Positions 34,717 through 43,209 are shown, counted from the first letter of the stretch. The stretch: 45,153 nucleotides of DNA from Vreelandella nigrificans (GCF_002374315.1 NZ_NWUX01000030.1:1-45153); one strand, 5' to 3'. A program made the numbers and translations. Notes: generated by a model from the sequence alone, not told the origin.

Positions 34717-35733
34717 ATGTATAACCTCGCCCGCTCGTTGCTGTTTCGTTTAGACCCTGAAACGTCTCATGGTATGGCGCTGCGTGGGCTGGAGGCCCTG
34801 CACCGGGTTGGAGGTATTAAGCGCGTATATGGTGAGCCGGTAAGCGATCCTATTGAACTTATGGGGCTACGTTTTAATAATCGAGTAGGCCTAGCTGCTG
34901 GGTTAGATAAAAACGCTGACCATTTGGATGCGCTAGGCGCGTTGGGCTTTGGGTTTGTGGAAGTGGGTACTGTGACTCCCAAAGCACAGCCAGGCAACCC
35001 TAAGCCACGTCTATTCCGGTTGACGGGCCACGATGCGATCATCAATCGTTTTGGTTTTAATAACAAAGGGGTAGAGCATTTAGTTCAGCAGGTAAAGCAG
35101 CGCCACTATGGCGGGATTGTCGGTATCAATATCGGTAAAAACCTAGCTACCTCTGTGGAGCATGCCCTCGATGACTACCTGCTCTGTTTAGAGGCAGTCC
35201 ACGGCGTGGCGGATTATATCGCGGTAAATATTTCATCACCCAATACGCCTGGGCTACGTACGCTACAATTTGGCGAACAGTTGGATGCGTTACTAGGGCC
35301 TATACGTGCCCGTAGTCATGAGCTGGACGCTGAGACAGGCCGTAAAGTACCTCTGCTGGTAAAAATCGCCCCTGATATGAGTGAAGAAGAGGTTGCGTTA
35401 GTAGCGGGAAGTATTGCCGGTAACGCTTTGGATGGTGTGATTGCCACAAATACCACGGTTTCTCGGGAAGCGGTAAGCGGTGATCCTCAGGCAGAAGAAG
35501 CGGGAGGGCTTTCTGGAAAGCCGGTATTCGAAGCGTCTAACACGGTTATTCGTTTGCTGCGCGCCCAGCTACCTACGCTGCCGATTATTGGGGTAGGGGG
35601 GATCGATAGTGGCGATGCGGCAAGTGCTAAAATTGCCGCAGGTGCCGATCTGGTTCAACTCTATTCAGGTCTGATTTATCAGGGGCCTGGGCTCGTTAGA
35701 GAGTGTGCAGAGGCGCTTAAAAGAGCGCGATAA
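34717..35733 (+). CDS. pyrD: Dihydroorotate dehydrogenase (quinone), class 2
   Basis: Membrane-associated flavoenzyme of pyrimidine synthesis that oxidises dihydroorotate to orotate and passes electrons to ubiquinone. The 338-residue protein (E. coli 336) has the short amphipathic N-terminal extension typical of class 2 (MYNLARSLLFRLDPETSHG), the FMN-binding AAGLDKN (~65-71), the INRFGFNN motif, catalytic Ser174 in NISSPNTPGLR, and GVGGI...GADLVQLYSG near the C-terminus. The start at 34717 has GGAG about ten bases upstream and matches relatives; a further 28 upstream in-frame residues are rejected. Confidence 0.97.
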   Translation: MYNLARSLLFRLDPETSHGMALRGLEALHRVGGIKRVYGEPVSDPIELMGLRFNNRVGLAAGLDKNADHLDALGALGFGFVEVGTVTPKAQPGNPKPRLFRLTGHDAIINRFGFNNKGVEHLVQQVKQRHYGGIVGINIGKNLATSVEHALDDYLLCLEAVHGVADYIAVNISSPNTPGLRTLQFGEQLDALLGPIRARSHELDAETGRKVPLLVKIAPDMSEEEVALVAGSIAGNALDGVIATNTTVSREAVSGDPQAEEAGGLSGKPVFEASNTVIRLLRAQLPTLPIIGVGGIDSGDAASAKIAAGADLVQLYSGLIYQGPGLVRECAEALKRAR

Positions 35734-35793
35734 ACAGAAAGGCAGGTGGCAAGTGCGTGGGTATGTGCAGTAGGTAAGACCTAGAGTGCCGTT

Positions 35794-35841
35794 TTAATAT
35801 TAATCACTATTAATATTAAGCATCGTTAATGTTAAGCACTA
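35794..35841. repeat. Three-unit 16-bp tandem repeat between pyrD and rmf
   Basis: Units at 35794-35809, 35810-35825 and 35826-35841, with consensus TTAATATTAAGCACTA. It ends exactly at the rmf terminator. Confidence 0.85.
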
Positions 35842-35864
35842 AAAAGCCCGCTTGTAAGCGGGCT
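35841..35864 (-). terminator. rmf terminator
   Basis: Stem AGCCCGCT/AGCGGGCT (35845-35852 with 35857-35864). On the minus strand it is followed by five T. Confidence 0.85.
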
Positions 35865-35902
35865 CCGTATACTTAACTTAACTAGTGAAAGGTGAAAATT
35901 AA

Positions 35903-36112
35903 TTAGGTCATAACCATGGGGTTTTTGTGGATGCCGGAGACGCCAGTCATACCATCCCATTGATCACCGCGCCCTTCACGCCAACCACTCATCCAGTATT
36001 CGCGTAAATTTACATCTTGGCTGGGACAATCGTCACGAGAGCGACCCGTGACACCTGCTTTATATCCGTGAACATAAGCCCGCTGGAAGCGATCACGTTT
36101 TTGTCGTTTCAT
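35903..36112 (-). CDS. rmf: Ribosome modulation factor
   Basis: Stationary-phase factor that dimerises 70S ribosomes into inactive 100S particles. The first ~45 residues (MKRQKRDRFQRAYVHGYKAG, then GRSRDDCP and the WMSGWREGRGD segment) match RMF closely. At 69 residues it is longer than E. coli RMF (55) by a C-terminal tail ending GIHKNPMVMT. The ATG is preceded by AGAGG. It is monocistronic, convergent with pyrD and divergent from rlmKL, two genes it is also near in E. coli and Pseudomonas as I recall. Confidence 0.95.
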   Translation of the reverse strand: MKRQKRDRFQRAYVHGYKAGVTGRSRDDCPSQDVNLREYWMSGWREGRGDQWDGMTGVSGIHKNPMVMT

Positions 36113-36527
36113 TGGCTAACCTCTTTTCATGAAAGCCTTTGATGAGAAATAGCATTGGGTGCAACGTTTCGATAACTTAGTTTTGATAACTTACCGATTC
36201 GTTTTGATCTTTCATCTGACAGTGCACCGACAACTATTTCGAGAGCTGACTTCAAGAGCGAGTCGTCGCACAAGCACTAATGCCTAGCACTCACGTGCTG
36301 AACGGGCAAAGCGACGTTCTCAACCAGTCATAGGTCTACAAAAGGGGGCACATTGAGAGTGAGTAAACCCAATAGTGACCATGACGGTTAACGCATGCGT
36401 TTTTTTCAGTAGCTACACTCTTATTGTTAGACCATTATGGGGTCACTTGTCGAACATCAATTTGTAATAAGACGTAAACACATTTGCCATATACAGGAAT
36501 AACGCGCCTTTGCGCGCGCTGAACACC
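36113..36527. other. Divergent regulatory region of rmf and rlmKL
   Basis: About 415 bp with no credible gene. It holds a 14-bp repeat (36167-36194), the 12-bp palindrome AACGCATGCGTT (36390-36401) followed by five more T, and the leaders of both genes. rmf is normally under growth-rate and stringent control, so the size of this region fits regulation; no operator was identified. Confidence 0.5.
36167..36194. repeat. Two-unit 14-bp tandem repeat upstream of rmf
   Basis: TTTCGATAACTTAG (36167-36180) and TTTTGATAACTTAC (36181-36194) differ at two positions. Confidence 0.7.
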
Positions 36528-38753
36528 ATGACTGAAACGACTCAAACTGCCCCCCTTAACCTCCTGGCAACGTGCCCTAAAGGCATAGAAGGCCTGTTGG
36601 CGGATGAACTATTGGCCCTGGGCGCCGCACCGGGTAAAACCACCGTGGCAGGCGTTTATTTTTCAGCCAACCAAGAAACTGCCTATCGGGTGTGCCTTTG
36701 GTCTCGGCTGGCGAATCGGGTAATTTTACTGCTGACGCGGGAAGCCATGATTGATACTGCCGAGCAAGTACGCGAAGTGGTTGCTCGGTTACCCTGGACC
36801 CAGCAGCTTGCTCCAGGCAAAACGTTAGCGGTGGACTTCCATGGTCGTAGTGACCATATTCGCCATACTCGTTTTGGTGCTCAAACGGTAAAAGACGGTA
36901 TTGTCGACTCACTCCAGTTGGCGGGGCAGGAGCGACCTAATATCGACATTAAAACGCCTAATCTGCGCATTTATGCCCATCTGCACCGATCTAACCTAAC
37001 ACTGGGTATTGATCTTTCCGGTGAAAGTTTGCATCGCCGTGGCTATCGCCGTGATGTTGGTCATGCGCCATTAAAAGAGAACTTAGCTGCTGCATTATTG
37101 GTACGCGCAGGCTGGCCTGAACGGGCAAAAGCTGGTGAGCCGTTGCTAGACCCCTTGTGTGGTGCTGGGACGTTGTTGATCGAAGCAGCGTTGATGGCCG
37201 CTGACCAAGCGCCTAACCTCAATCGTGAGCGGTTTGGCTTTCATGGCTGGGCAGGTCACGACGACTCACTATGGCTGGAGCTTAAGCGTGAAGCAGAGGC
37301 GCGAGCCTCGATAGGCCGTAAACGCTGTAAGACAGCGCTAGTGGGCTTTGATCAAAGTCCTGCGGCACTATCTGCCGCGAAAGCGAACGCCATGCGTGCA
37401 GGCATTCCTGCGCTAATTACCCTACATGGCCAAAGCCTTGCTCAACTAACGAGGCCAGAGACGCTGACTGCCGAGCAGGGGCTGTTAATCACTAACCCAC
37501 CTTATGGCGAGCGTTTAGGTGAATTGCCAGAGCTGGTTCGCCTATACGCCCAGCTGGGTGAAAAGGCCAAAGCGCTGTTTCCTGGTTGGACGTTGGCACT
37601 GTTTACCGGCAACCCTGATTTAGGCCATCGCCTGGGGCTGCGTGCTCATAAACAGTACGCTCTGAAAAATGGCGCTTTGGATGCCAAGCTGCTGCTCATG
37701 GAGATTGGCAGCCGTCAAGCTGGGATCGATGCCTCCTCTGAGTTGGTGCAACAAAACGGCGATGCTGCTCAGCAGGGCGCTGTTAATGAAAAACCTGCCG
37801 TGTCAGAAAATGCGCAGATGTTTGCCAACCGATTGGTGAAAAACCAGAAGCGTTTGAAAAAGTGGCTCAAACAGAGTGGTGAGAGCTGCTATCGTATTTA
37901 TGATGCTGATATGCCGGAATATGCCTTGGCGGTAGACCGTTACGGCGATCGAGTGCATGTGCAAGAGTACGCGGCGCCTAGCTCAATTAACCCTGCCCAG
38001 GCACAAAAGCGGCTATTCGATGCGCTGGAAGTGCTCCCTGATGCGCTGGGCGTTGATGCCAGCAAGGTCTATATCAAACGTCGCGAGCGGCAAGCCGGTA
38101 GCGCCCAATACCAAAAACGTGATGCCAGCGGTGAACGATTTGAAGTGTGCGAAGGTAGCGCGCGCCTTTGGGTGAACTTACGTGATTACCTCGACACCGG
38201 CTTGTTTTTGGATCACCGTCCTGTGCGCCGTATGCTGAGTGAGATGGCCAGCGGCAAGCGCTTTTTGAACCTGTTTTGCTACACTGCCACCGCAACCGTG
38301 CAAGCTGCGCTGGGTGGTGCAAGTGACAGTGTCAGTGTTGATATGTCGAATACCTACCTGGAGTGGGCACGAGATAATTTTGCGCTGAATAAACTGGATC
38401 CACGGTTACATCGAGTGGTGCGTGATGACTGCTTTCGTTGGTTGGAAACCGCTAACGCTGAGTTCGACTTGATCTTCATGGATCCGCCGACATTTTCGAA
38501 CTCCAAAAAAATGCGCGATACTCTAGACGTACAACGTGACCACCCGCGGCTAGTAGAGCTTGCCATGGCGCGCCTTGCTCCAGGTGGAACGCTGGTGTTC
38601 TCGAACAATCAGCGGCGTTTCAAGCTGGATGAGGCACTTAGTGAGCGCTACGCGGTGGAGGATATTACCTCGCGTACCTTTGATCCTGATTTCCAGCGGC
38701 GCACCAATCTGCACCATGTCTTTTTGTTACGCCACAAACCGTTGTCAGTATAA
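36528..38753 (+). CDS. rlmL: Bifunctional 23S rRNA methyltransferase RlmKL
   Basis: Fusion enzyme making m2G2445 (RlmL, N-terminal half) and m7G2069 (RlmK, C-terminal half) in 23S rRNA. The 741 residues comprise a THUMP domain (~50-160), the RlmL methyltransferase with DPLCGAGTLLIEAALMA (~207-223) and the NPPYGERLG catalytic motif (~323-331), and the RlmK domain with FLNLFCYTATATVQAALGGA (~580-599) and DPPTFSNSKKM (~649-659). A linker rich in Gln and Ala separates the halves near 405-430. The start at 36528 (MTETTQ) is preferred over a TTG six codons upstream. Confidence 0.96.
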   Translation: MTETTQTAPLNLLATCPKGIEGLLADELLALGAAPGKTTVAGVYFSANQETAYRVCLWSRLANRVILLLTREAMIDTAEQVREVVARLPWTQQLAPGKTLAVDFHGRSDHIRHTRFGAQTVKDGIVDSLQLAGQERPNIDIKTPNLRIYAHLHRSNLTLGIDLSGESLHRRGYRRDVGHAPLKENLAAALLVRAGWPERAKAGEPLLDPLCGAGTLLIEAALMAADQAPNLNRERFGFHGWAGHDDSLWLELKREAEARASIGRKRCKTALVGFDQSPAALSAAKANAMRAGIPALITLHGQSLAQLTRPETLTAEQGLLITNPPYGERLGELPELVRLYAQLGEKAKALFPGWTLALFTGNPDLGHRLGLRAHKQYALKNGALDAKLLLMEIGSRQAGIDASSELVQQNGDAAQQGAVNEKPAVSENAQMFANRLVKNQKRLKKWLKQSGESCYRIYDADMPEYALAVDRYGDRVHVQEYAAPSSINPAQAQKRLFDALEVLPDALGVDASKVYIKRRERQAGSAQYQKRDASGERFEVCEGSARLWVNLRDYLDTGLFLDHRPVRRMLSEMASGKRFLNLFCYTATATVQAALGGASDSVSVDMSNTYLEWARDNFALNKLDPRLHRVVRDDCFRWLETANAEFDLIFMDPPTFSNSKKMRDTLDVQRDHPRLVELAMARLAPGGTLVFSNNQRRFKLDEALSERYAVEDITSRTFDPDFQRRTNLHHVFLLRHKPLSV

Positions 38754-38764
38754 GAGCGAGGGTG

Positions 38765-39100
38765 ATGATCCAACTATCGATTTACACCACTCTGGGCTGT
38801 CATCTATGTGCCCAGCTAGAAGCGCTAGTGACAACACTAGCGAACCAAGAGGTAGCGCTGCAGCGCATCGAAATCAGTGACGATGCTGCGCTTGTGGAGC
38901 GTTATGGGGTGCGTATACCGGTCTTGGTGGATAACGCAGGCGTCGAGCTAGATCGAGGGTTTGATTTGGAACGGCTAAGTGATTGGCTGCAAGAGCGTGG
39001 CTGGTTGGATGAAGCAGCACTTAAAGCGATTACCTCACCGCCTGAAAAAGCACCGCCGGTAGGCGCACATCAGCGTAACGGGCGGCGTTTTTTGGGTTGA
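38765..39100 (+). CDS. Glutaredoxin-family (DUF836-like) protein
   Basis: A 111-residue thioredoxin-fold protein. After a short strand (IQLSIYTTLGC) comes a CHLC active site (Cys12 and Cys15 counted from ATG 38765), then the RIPVLVDN segment with the cis-proline expected of this fold (~51-58). A C-terminal tail of ~25 residues rich in Pro, Lys and Arg follows. It begins 11 bases after the rlmKL stop with GCGAGGG as ribosome binding site, so it is co-transcribed with it. Redox partner and substrate are unknown. Confidence 0.85.
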   Translation: MIQLSIYTTLGCHLCAQLEALVTTLANQEVALQRIEISDDAALVERYGVRIPVLVDNAGVELDRGFDLERLSDWLQERGWLDEAALKAITSPPEKAPPVGAHQRNGRRFLG

Positions 39101-39162
39101 TTTTTTAGTTAGCCCTATACCCAATCAAGCGGTAGAGAGGCTAAGGTCAAAGGATAGAGAGG

Positions 39163-39444
39163 CTAAAGTGCGTCAAGCAGCGACAGCTGGCGCATTGCCT
39201 CTTGTCCTTCAGGCGTATGGTCGGCTGCCTCTAATACCTTGCGGAAGCCCCGCGATGTTTGGATGGTAGCCTCATCTTCTAGCCACATCTGCGCCTGCTC
39301 AAGGGTATCTGCCAATTGGTGCTTTAGCCCGCCAAACTGGGTGCCGATTTGTCCCCAGGCGCGGCTAAAAATCCAGTCGCCAAACATATCCTGGTGAATA
39401 TGTACCAACACATAGTCATGGTCGGTTTCCCAGCGTACGATCAC
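39163..39444 (-). CDS. Small single WGR-domain protein
   Basis: A 93-residue protein that matches the WGR domain pattern: an N-terminal aromatic strand (W5, Y11), D19-F21-G22-D23-W24, R28, then W30-G31-Q32-I33-G34 and a helix (ADTLEQAQMWLEDE). The namesake arginine is Gln32. A C-terminal GFRK (66-69) stands where the family has a glycine-tyrosine end. WGR domains bind nucleic acid 5' ends in PARPs and occur in bacterial MolR-like proteins; here nothing else is attached. The start is GTG at 39444 with AGGAGAG upstream. It diverges from pdxB and converges on the glutaredoxin-like gene. Its function is unknown. Confidence 0.78.
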   Translation of the reverse strand: MIVRWETDHDYVLVHIHQDMFGDWIFSRAWGQIGTQFGGLKHQLADTLEQAQMWLEDEATIQTSRGFRKVLEAADHTPEGQEAMRQLSLLDAL

Positions 39445-39528
39445 AACACTCTCCTTAAATGCCCTTCAAACACGCCTGCCCATCAAGCCGTTGCGGGCGT
39501 ATTGTAAAGCCCGGATACCAAAACGCCT

Positions 39529-40764
39529 ATGAAACTTGTAATTGACACTAATATCCCTGCTGCCGATGCCTGTTTTGGTGCCTTTGGAACGCTTATCCGC
39601 GTGCCAGGGCGAGAAATTAGCGCCTGCGATGTGGTTGAAGCCGATGCCCTGATTGTGCGCTCTATCACCCAGGTTAATCGAGCACTGTTGGCACAAAGCG
39701 CGGTGCGCTTTGTGGGCACTTGTACGATTGGCACTGACCATATTGATCGTGAGCTATTAACCGAGCGAGGCATTCACTTTGCCAGCGCCCCTGGCTGTAA
39801 TGCTGAGGCGGTGGTTGACTATGTGCTTAGCAGCCTACTCACCGTTAGTGAACGTGAAGGTTGGCCGCTTCTTGAGCGCAAGGTGGGGGTCGTAGGTGTT
39901 GGTAATGTTGGCAGCCGCTTGCAGCAGCGCTTGCAAGCGCTGGGGGTGGAAACGCTGCTGTGCGATCCGCCGCGCGCAGAAAAAGAACATGTCGAACAGG
40001 ATGGTGTTGGGCAGGGTAGTGCTGGACAGGGTGGTTCTGGGCAGGGTGGTACTGGGCAGGAGAGTCTTAGAGTAGAAGGGCAGCAGGGCTTCGTATCACT
40101 GGATGAACTGATCGACAGGTGTGACGTACTTTGTCTGCATACTCCGCTTGTGAGTGACGGCCCTCACGCTACCTATCAGCTACTTAATGCCCAACGTATT
40201 AATGAGCTTGCCCCTGGCACGGTGCTGCTTAATGCTGGGCGTGGCGACTGTGTTGATGGTCTGGCGCTGCGCAGCCGCTTAGCGGGTAAGGGCGATATCA
40301 CTGCTATTTTGGATGTGTGGGAAGAGGAGCCAGGGATAGATGCCGGGCTGCGAGATTTAGTGGCGCTTGCCACACCGCATATTGCCGGGCACAGCCTGGA
40401 CGGAAAGTTGCGTGGTAGTTGGATGATTCAACAGGCTCTGGCCGAGTTGGAGGGGCAGCCAAGCCAAACTACCTTTAATGAGCTTTGCCCTCCGCCAGCA
40501 TTGGCGATGTTAACGTTGCAGCATATGCTGCCAGTGGAAGATGCGCTACGCCTTTGTGTGCGTGCCGTTTACGACGTGCGCCGCGACCACGATGCCTTGC
40601 AGCGCCAAGTATTCCAGCAGGGGATCAAGAGAGGGTTTGATTACTGTCGTGCCCACTATCCGTTGCGCCGTGAGTTCAACACTCTGAAGATAGTTTTAAA
40701 GGGTGATGCTATATCTTTGCAGGAGCCGCTAAGCGCAGCTGGCTTCCAGACTCAGTGTGGCTAA
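39529..40764 (+). CDS. pdxB: Erythronate-4-phosphate dehydrogenase
   Basis: NAD-dependent enzyme of the DXP-dependent pyridoxal-phosphate pathway, oxidising 4-phosphoerythronate. It is a D-2-hydroxyacid dehydrogenase: CTIGTDHIDRE (~65-75), the nucleotide-binding GVVGVGNVGSRL (~121-132), CDVLCLHTPLV (~200-210), catalytic arginine in NAGRGD (~239-244), EEEP (~264-267) and catalytic histidine in PHIAGHS (~284-290). At 411 residues it is longer than E. coli PdxB (378), largely because of a 5-residue repeat inserted at ~159-178, after the first part of the Rossmann domain. PLP made here is needed by AlaA nearby (41905). Confidence 0.95.
   Translation: MKLVIDTNIPAADACFGAFGTLIRVPGREISACDVVEADALIVRSITQVNRALLAQSAVRFVGTCTIGTDHIDRELLTERGIHFASAPGCNAEAVVDYVLSSLLTVSEREGWPLLERKVGVVGVGNVGSRLQQRLQALGVETLLCDPPRAEKEHVEQDGVGQGSAGQGGSGQGGTGQESLRVEGQQGFVSLDELIDRCDVLCLHTPLVSDGPHATYQLLNAQRINELAPGTVLLNAGRGDCVDGLALRSRLAGKGDITAILDVWEEEPGIDAGLRDLVALATPHIAGHSLDGKLRGSWMIQQALAELEGQPSQTTFNELCPPPALAMLTLQHMLPVEDALRLCVRAVYDVRRDHDALQRQVFQQGIKRGFDYCRAHYPLRREFNTLKIVLKGDAISLQEPLSAAGFQTQCG
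40003..40062 (+). repeat. Four-unit 15-bp tandem repeat inside pdxB
   Basis: Units at 40003, 40018, 40033 and 40048 (consensus GGTxxTGGGCAGGGT) encode GVGQG, SAGQG, GSGQG and GTGQE. The reading frame is kept. Confidence 0.92.
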
Positions 40765-40858
40765 CGAAATCCCTGTGTAAGGAATATTTAAATGTTAGGA
40801 ACGCCTTAAATGCAAGGAGCGATGCTAGGTGTTAGACACCACAGGTAGGTGTTAGGCT

Positions 40859-40884
40859 ACAAGGCCCGCGTGTGCGGGCCTTGT
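40859..40884. terminator. Bidirectional hairpin between pdxB and htpX
   Basis: Perfect 11-bp stem ACAAGGCCCGC/GCGGGCCTTGT with loop GTGT, between convergent genes. T tracts are weak on both sides (TTGTATGTTT on the plus strand). Confidence 0.7.
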
Positions 40885-40909
40885 ATGTTTAAAGCTAAAT
40901 TATAAGCGC

Positions 40910-41815
40910 TTACTGACGGTAGGCAGCTTCTTTCAGCGCACGAATACGGTCATCAAGCGGTGGGTGGCTGGCGAACATCTTCTCAACCAGTGAACGGGTT
41001 TGGCCTTTCGTAATCGCCATCGCTCGCATGGTATCTGGCATTTGGTCAGGCATTTCAGTTTCTGCTTTCAGACGAGCAAGTGCATTGACCATGGCGCCAG
41101 TACCCGCTAATCGTGCACCCGCTTCGTCGGCACGGTACTCCCGGAAGCGTGAGAACCAGGCAACAATCGCCGAGGCAACAATGCCAAAGACAATTTCCGC
41201 TACCATGACGACAGCAAAGTAGCCCATAAAGCCAAGGCCCCCTTCACCGCCGCTGCGGCTTTTTAAGAAGGAGTCGATCAAGTGGGCAACTGCACGGGCG
41301 AAGAACATCACAAAGGTATTTACCACCCCTTGAATCAGCGCCAGGGTCACCATATCACCGTTGGCAACGTGGCCAATTTCATGGGCCAATACTGCGCGTA
41401 CTTCTTCAGGCCGCATACGGTTCAGCAGGCCTGCTGAAACGGCGACCAACGACTCATTTTTATTCCAGCCAGTGGCAAAAGCGTTGGACTGTTGGGCGGG
41501 GAAAATACCTACTTCTGGGGTTTTAATACCCGCTTCCCGGGAAAGCTCGGCAACGGTGTCTACTAGCCACTGTTCAGTGGCGTTAGATGGCGTTTCGATA
41601 ATTACTGTGCCTGTCGAGCGCTTGGCGAGCCACTTAGACATGAATAGCGAAATGATTGAGCCAGCCATACCCACGATAAAACAGAACAGCAGCAGGCCAG
41701 TAAAGTTAATGCCCTGACTGCGTAAGTAGCCTTCTACGCCAAAAAGCCGCAGCGTAAAGCTGGCTACCAGCACTACCGCTAAGTTGGTTGCCAGAAAAAG
41801 CAAAATGCGCATCAT
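40910..41815 (-). CDS. htpX: Protease HtpX
   Basis: Inner-membrane zinc metalloprotease that helps degrade misfolded membrane proteins together with FtsH. The 301-residue protein has two N-terminal membrane helices (~5-22 and ~38-58), the catalytic H145-E-I-G-H149 with a downstream glutamate in the EYRADEAGA motif (~228-236), and two further hydrophobic segments (~158-174, ~196-218). The MMRILLFLATNLAV start matches E. coli HtpX and follows GAGGGAG. A promoter with a CTTGAAA -35 lies upstream, compatible with heat-shock induction. Confidence 0.97.
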   Translation of the reverse strand: MMRILLFLATNLAVVLVASFTLRLFGVEGYLRSQGINFTGLLLFCFIVGMAGSIISLFMSKWLAKRSTGTVIIETPSNATEQWLVDTVAELSREAGIKTPEVGIFPAQQSNAFATGWNKNESLVAVSAGLLNRMRPEEVRAVLAHEIGHVANGDMVTLALIQGVVNTFVMFFARAVAHLIDSFLKSRSGGEGGLGFMGYFAVVMVAEIVFGIVASAIVAWFSRFREYRADEAGARLAGTGAMVNALARLKAETEMPDQMPDTMRAMAITKGQTRSLVEKMFASHPPLDDRIRALKEAAYRQ

Positions 41816-41865
41816 CGTTTGGGTTCTCCCTCAAGAGTCATAAAAGCGTCAGTGGAATGATGGCT

Positions 41866-41894
41866 TAGATACGTGCAGTTAATGACAGTTTCAA
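41866..41894 (-). promoter_or_regulatory. htpX promoter, possibly heat-shock type
   Basis: On the minus strand TTGAAA (41894-41889), a 17-bp spacer, then TATCTA (41871-41866), about 50 bp before the htpX start. The preceding C makes CTTGAAA, the sigma-32 -35 consensus. The -10 side lacks the CCCCAT expected for sigma-32 and suits sigma-70 better. Confidence 0.5.
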
Positions 41895-41904
41895 GCCCCC
41901 GATT

Positions 41905-43152
41905 TTATTGACGGTAATGGGACAGGAAATTGGCAAACCGGTCCAGAGCGTCGCCAAGCTGGTCGGCCCATGGGAGCGTAACAATGCGCACATGATCAGG
42001 CTCAGGCCAGTTGAAGGCGGTACCTTGCACCAGCAAGATCTTTTCCTGGAGCAGTAGATCCAGGACTAACTGTTGGTCATCTTTAATATTGAAAACTTTC
42101 GGGTCTAAGCGGGGGAAGGCGTAGAGCGCCCCTTTGGGTGTCACGCAGGAGACCCCAGGAATAGCATTTAACTTCTCGATGGTAATATCCCGCTGGGCCA
42201 GCAGGCGGCCGCCTGGGAGTATTAAATCATTGATCGACTGGTAGCCGCCAAGCGCTGTCTGAATGGCGTGCTGGGCAGGCACGTTAGCGCACAGGCGCAT
42301 GGAAGCTAACATGGTTAGCCCTTGGATAAAGTCCTGAGCACGCTGCTTGGCAAGCGTTCCAGAGATTGTCATCCAGCCTGAGCGGAATCCAGCGCAACGA
42401 TAGCTTTTCGACAGGCCATTCATGGTGATTACCAACTGGTCGTCATCGGCGAGGGCGCCTGTAGCGGTGTGTTCTACGCCGTCGTAGAGAATCTTGTCGT
42501 AGATCTCATCGGAGAACACCACCAGGTTGTGCTCTTGAGCGATATCCAGCACTTCACGCACAACTGCTGGTGGATAAACTGCACCAGTGGGGTTGTTGGG
42601 ATTAATAATCACAATTGCCCGGGTGCGGCTGGTCACTTTGGCGCGGATGTCTGCTATATCCGGTGCCCAGTCAGCTTGCTCATCGCACCGGTAATGGACA
42701 CCATGCCCGCCGGATAAGTGTGCTGCTGCTGTCCATAGTGGATAGTCTGGAGCAGGGATTAGCACCTCGTCGCCATCGTTGAGCAGTGCCTGCATGGCCA
42801 TCACAATCAGTTCGGAGACACCGTTACCGATATAAATATCTTCTATACCGACGTTGGGTATCTGCTTACGTTGGCACTCCTGCATAATTGCCTTACGCGC
42901 GGAATAGAGGCCTTTGGAGTCGCAGTAACCCTGGGCGGTGGGCAGGTTACGCATTACGTCCTGCAGAATCTCTTCCGGAGCTTCGAAGCCAAATGGGGCA
43001 GGGTTGCCGATATTAAGCTTTAAAATCCGTTGCCCCTCATCTTCCAGGCGCTTGGCGTGGTCGAGCACTGGGCCACGAATGTCGTAGCAAACATTATGCA
43101 GTTTGTTTGATTTTTTAAGTGGTTGTGGTTCTGTAGGCTGAGTGGTGTCCAT
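41905..43152 (-). CDS. alaA: Alanine aminotransferase AlaA
   Basis: PLP-dependent class I/II aminotransferase; E. coli AlaA (YfbQ) makes alanine from pyruvate and glutamate. The 415 residues include the KLNIGNPAPFGF motif (~45-56), GNGVSELIVMAMQALL (~109-124), the NPNNPTGAVYP substrate/cofactor region (~184-194), SDEIYDKILYDG (~214-225), PLP-binding Lys249 in NGLSKSYR, and the phosphate-binding arginine in FRSGWM. A 12-residue disordered N-terminus rich in Pro and Gln precedes it. It lies downstream of the GTPase gene (57-bp gap) and before htpX in the same direction. Confidence 0.94.
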   Translation of the reverse strand: MDTTQPTEPQPLKKSNKLHNVCYDIRGPVLDHAKRLEDEGQRILKLNIGNPAPFGFEAPEEILQDVMRNLPTAQGYCDSKGLYSARKAIMQECQRKQIPNVGIEDIYIGNGVSELIVMAMQALLNDGDEVLIPAPDYPLWTAAAHLSGGHGVHYRCDEQADWAPDIADIRAKVTSRTRAIVIINPNNPTGAVYPPAVVREVLDIAQEHNLVVFSDEIYDKILYDGVEHTATGALADDDQLVITMNGLSKSYRCAGFRSGWMTISGTLAKQRAQDFIQGLTMLASMRLCANVPAQHAIQTALGGYQSINDLILPGGRLLAQRDITIEKLNAIPGVSCVTPKGALYAFPRLDPKVFNIKDDQQLVLDLLLQEKILLVQGTAFNWPEPDHVRIVTLPWADQLGDALDRFANFLSHYRQ

Positions 43153-43209
43153 GAGGTGCGTTATCCAAAAGTATCCAGTGGCCGTTAGAAGTAGCTGATT
43201 ATTAGCTCA

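Noticed and set aside
36390..36406. Terminator made by the palindrome and T tract
   Set aside because: The palindrome has no spare loop; only a four-pair stem can form, too weak, and no gene ends there.
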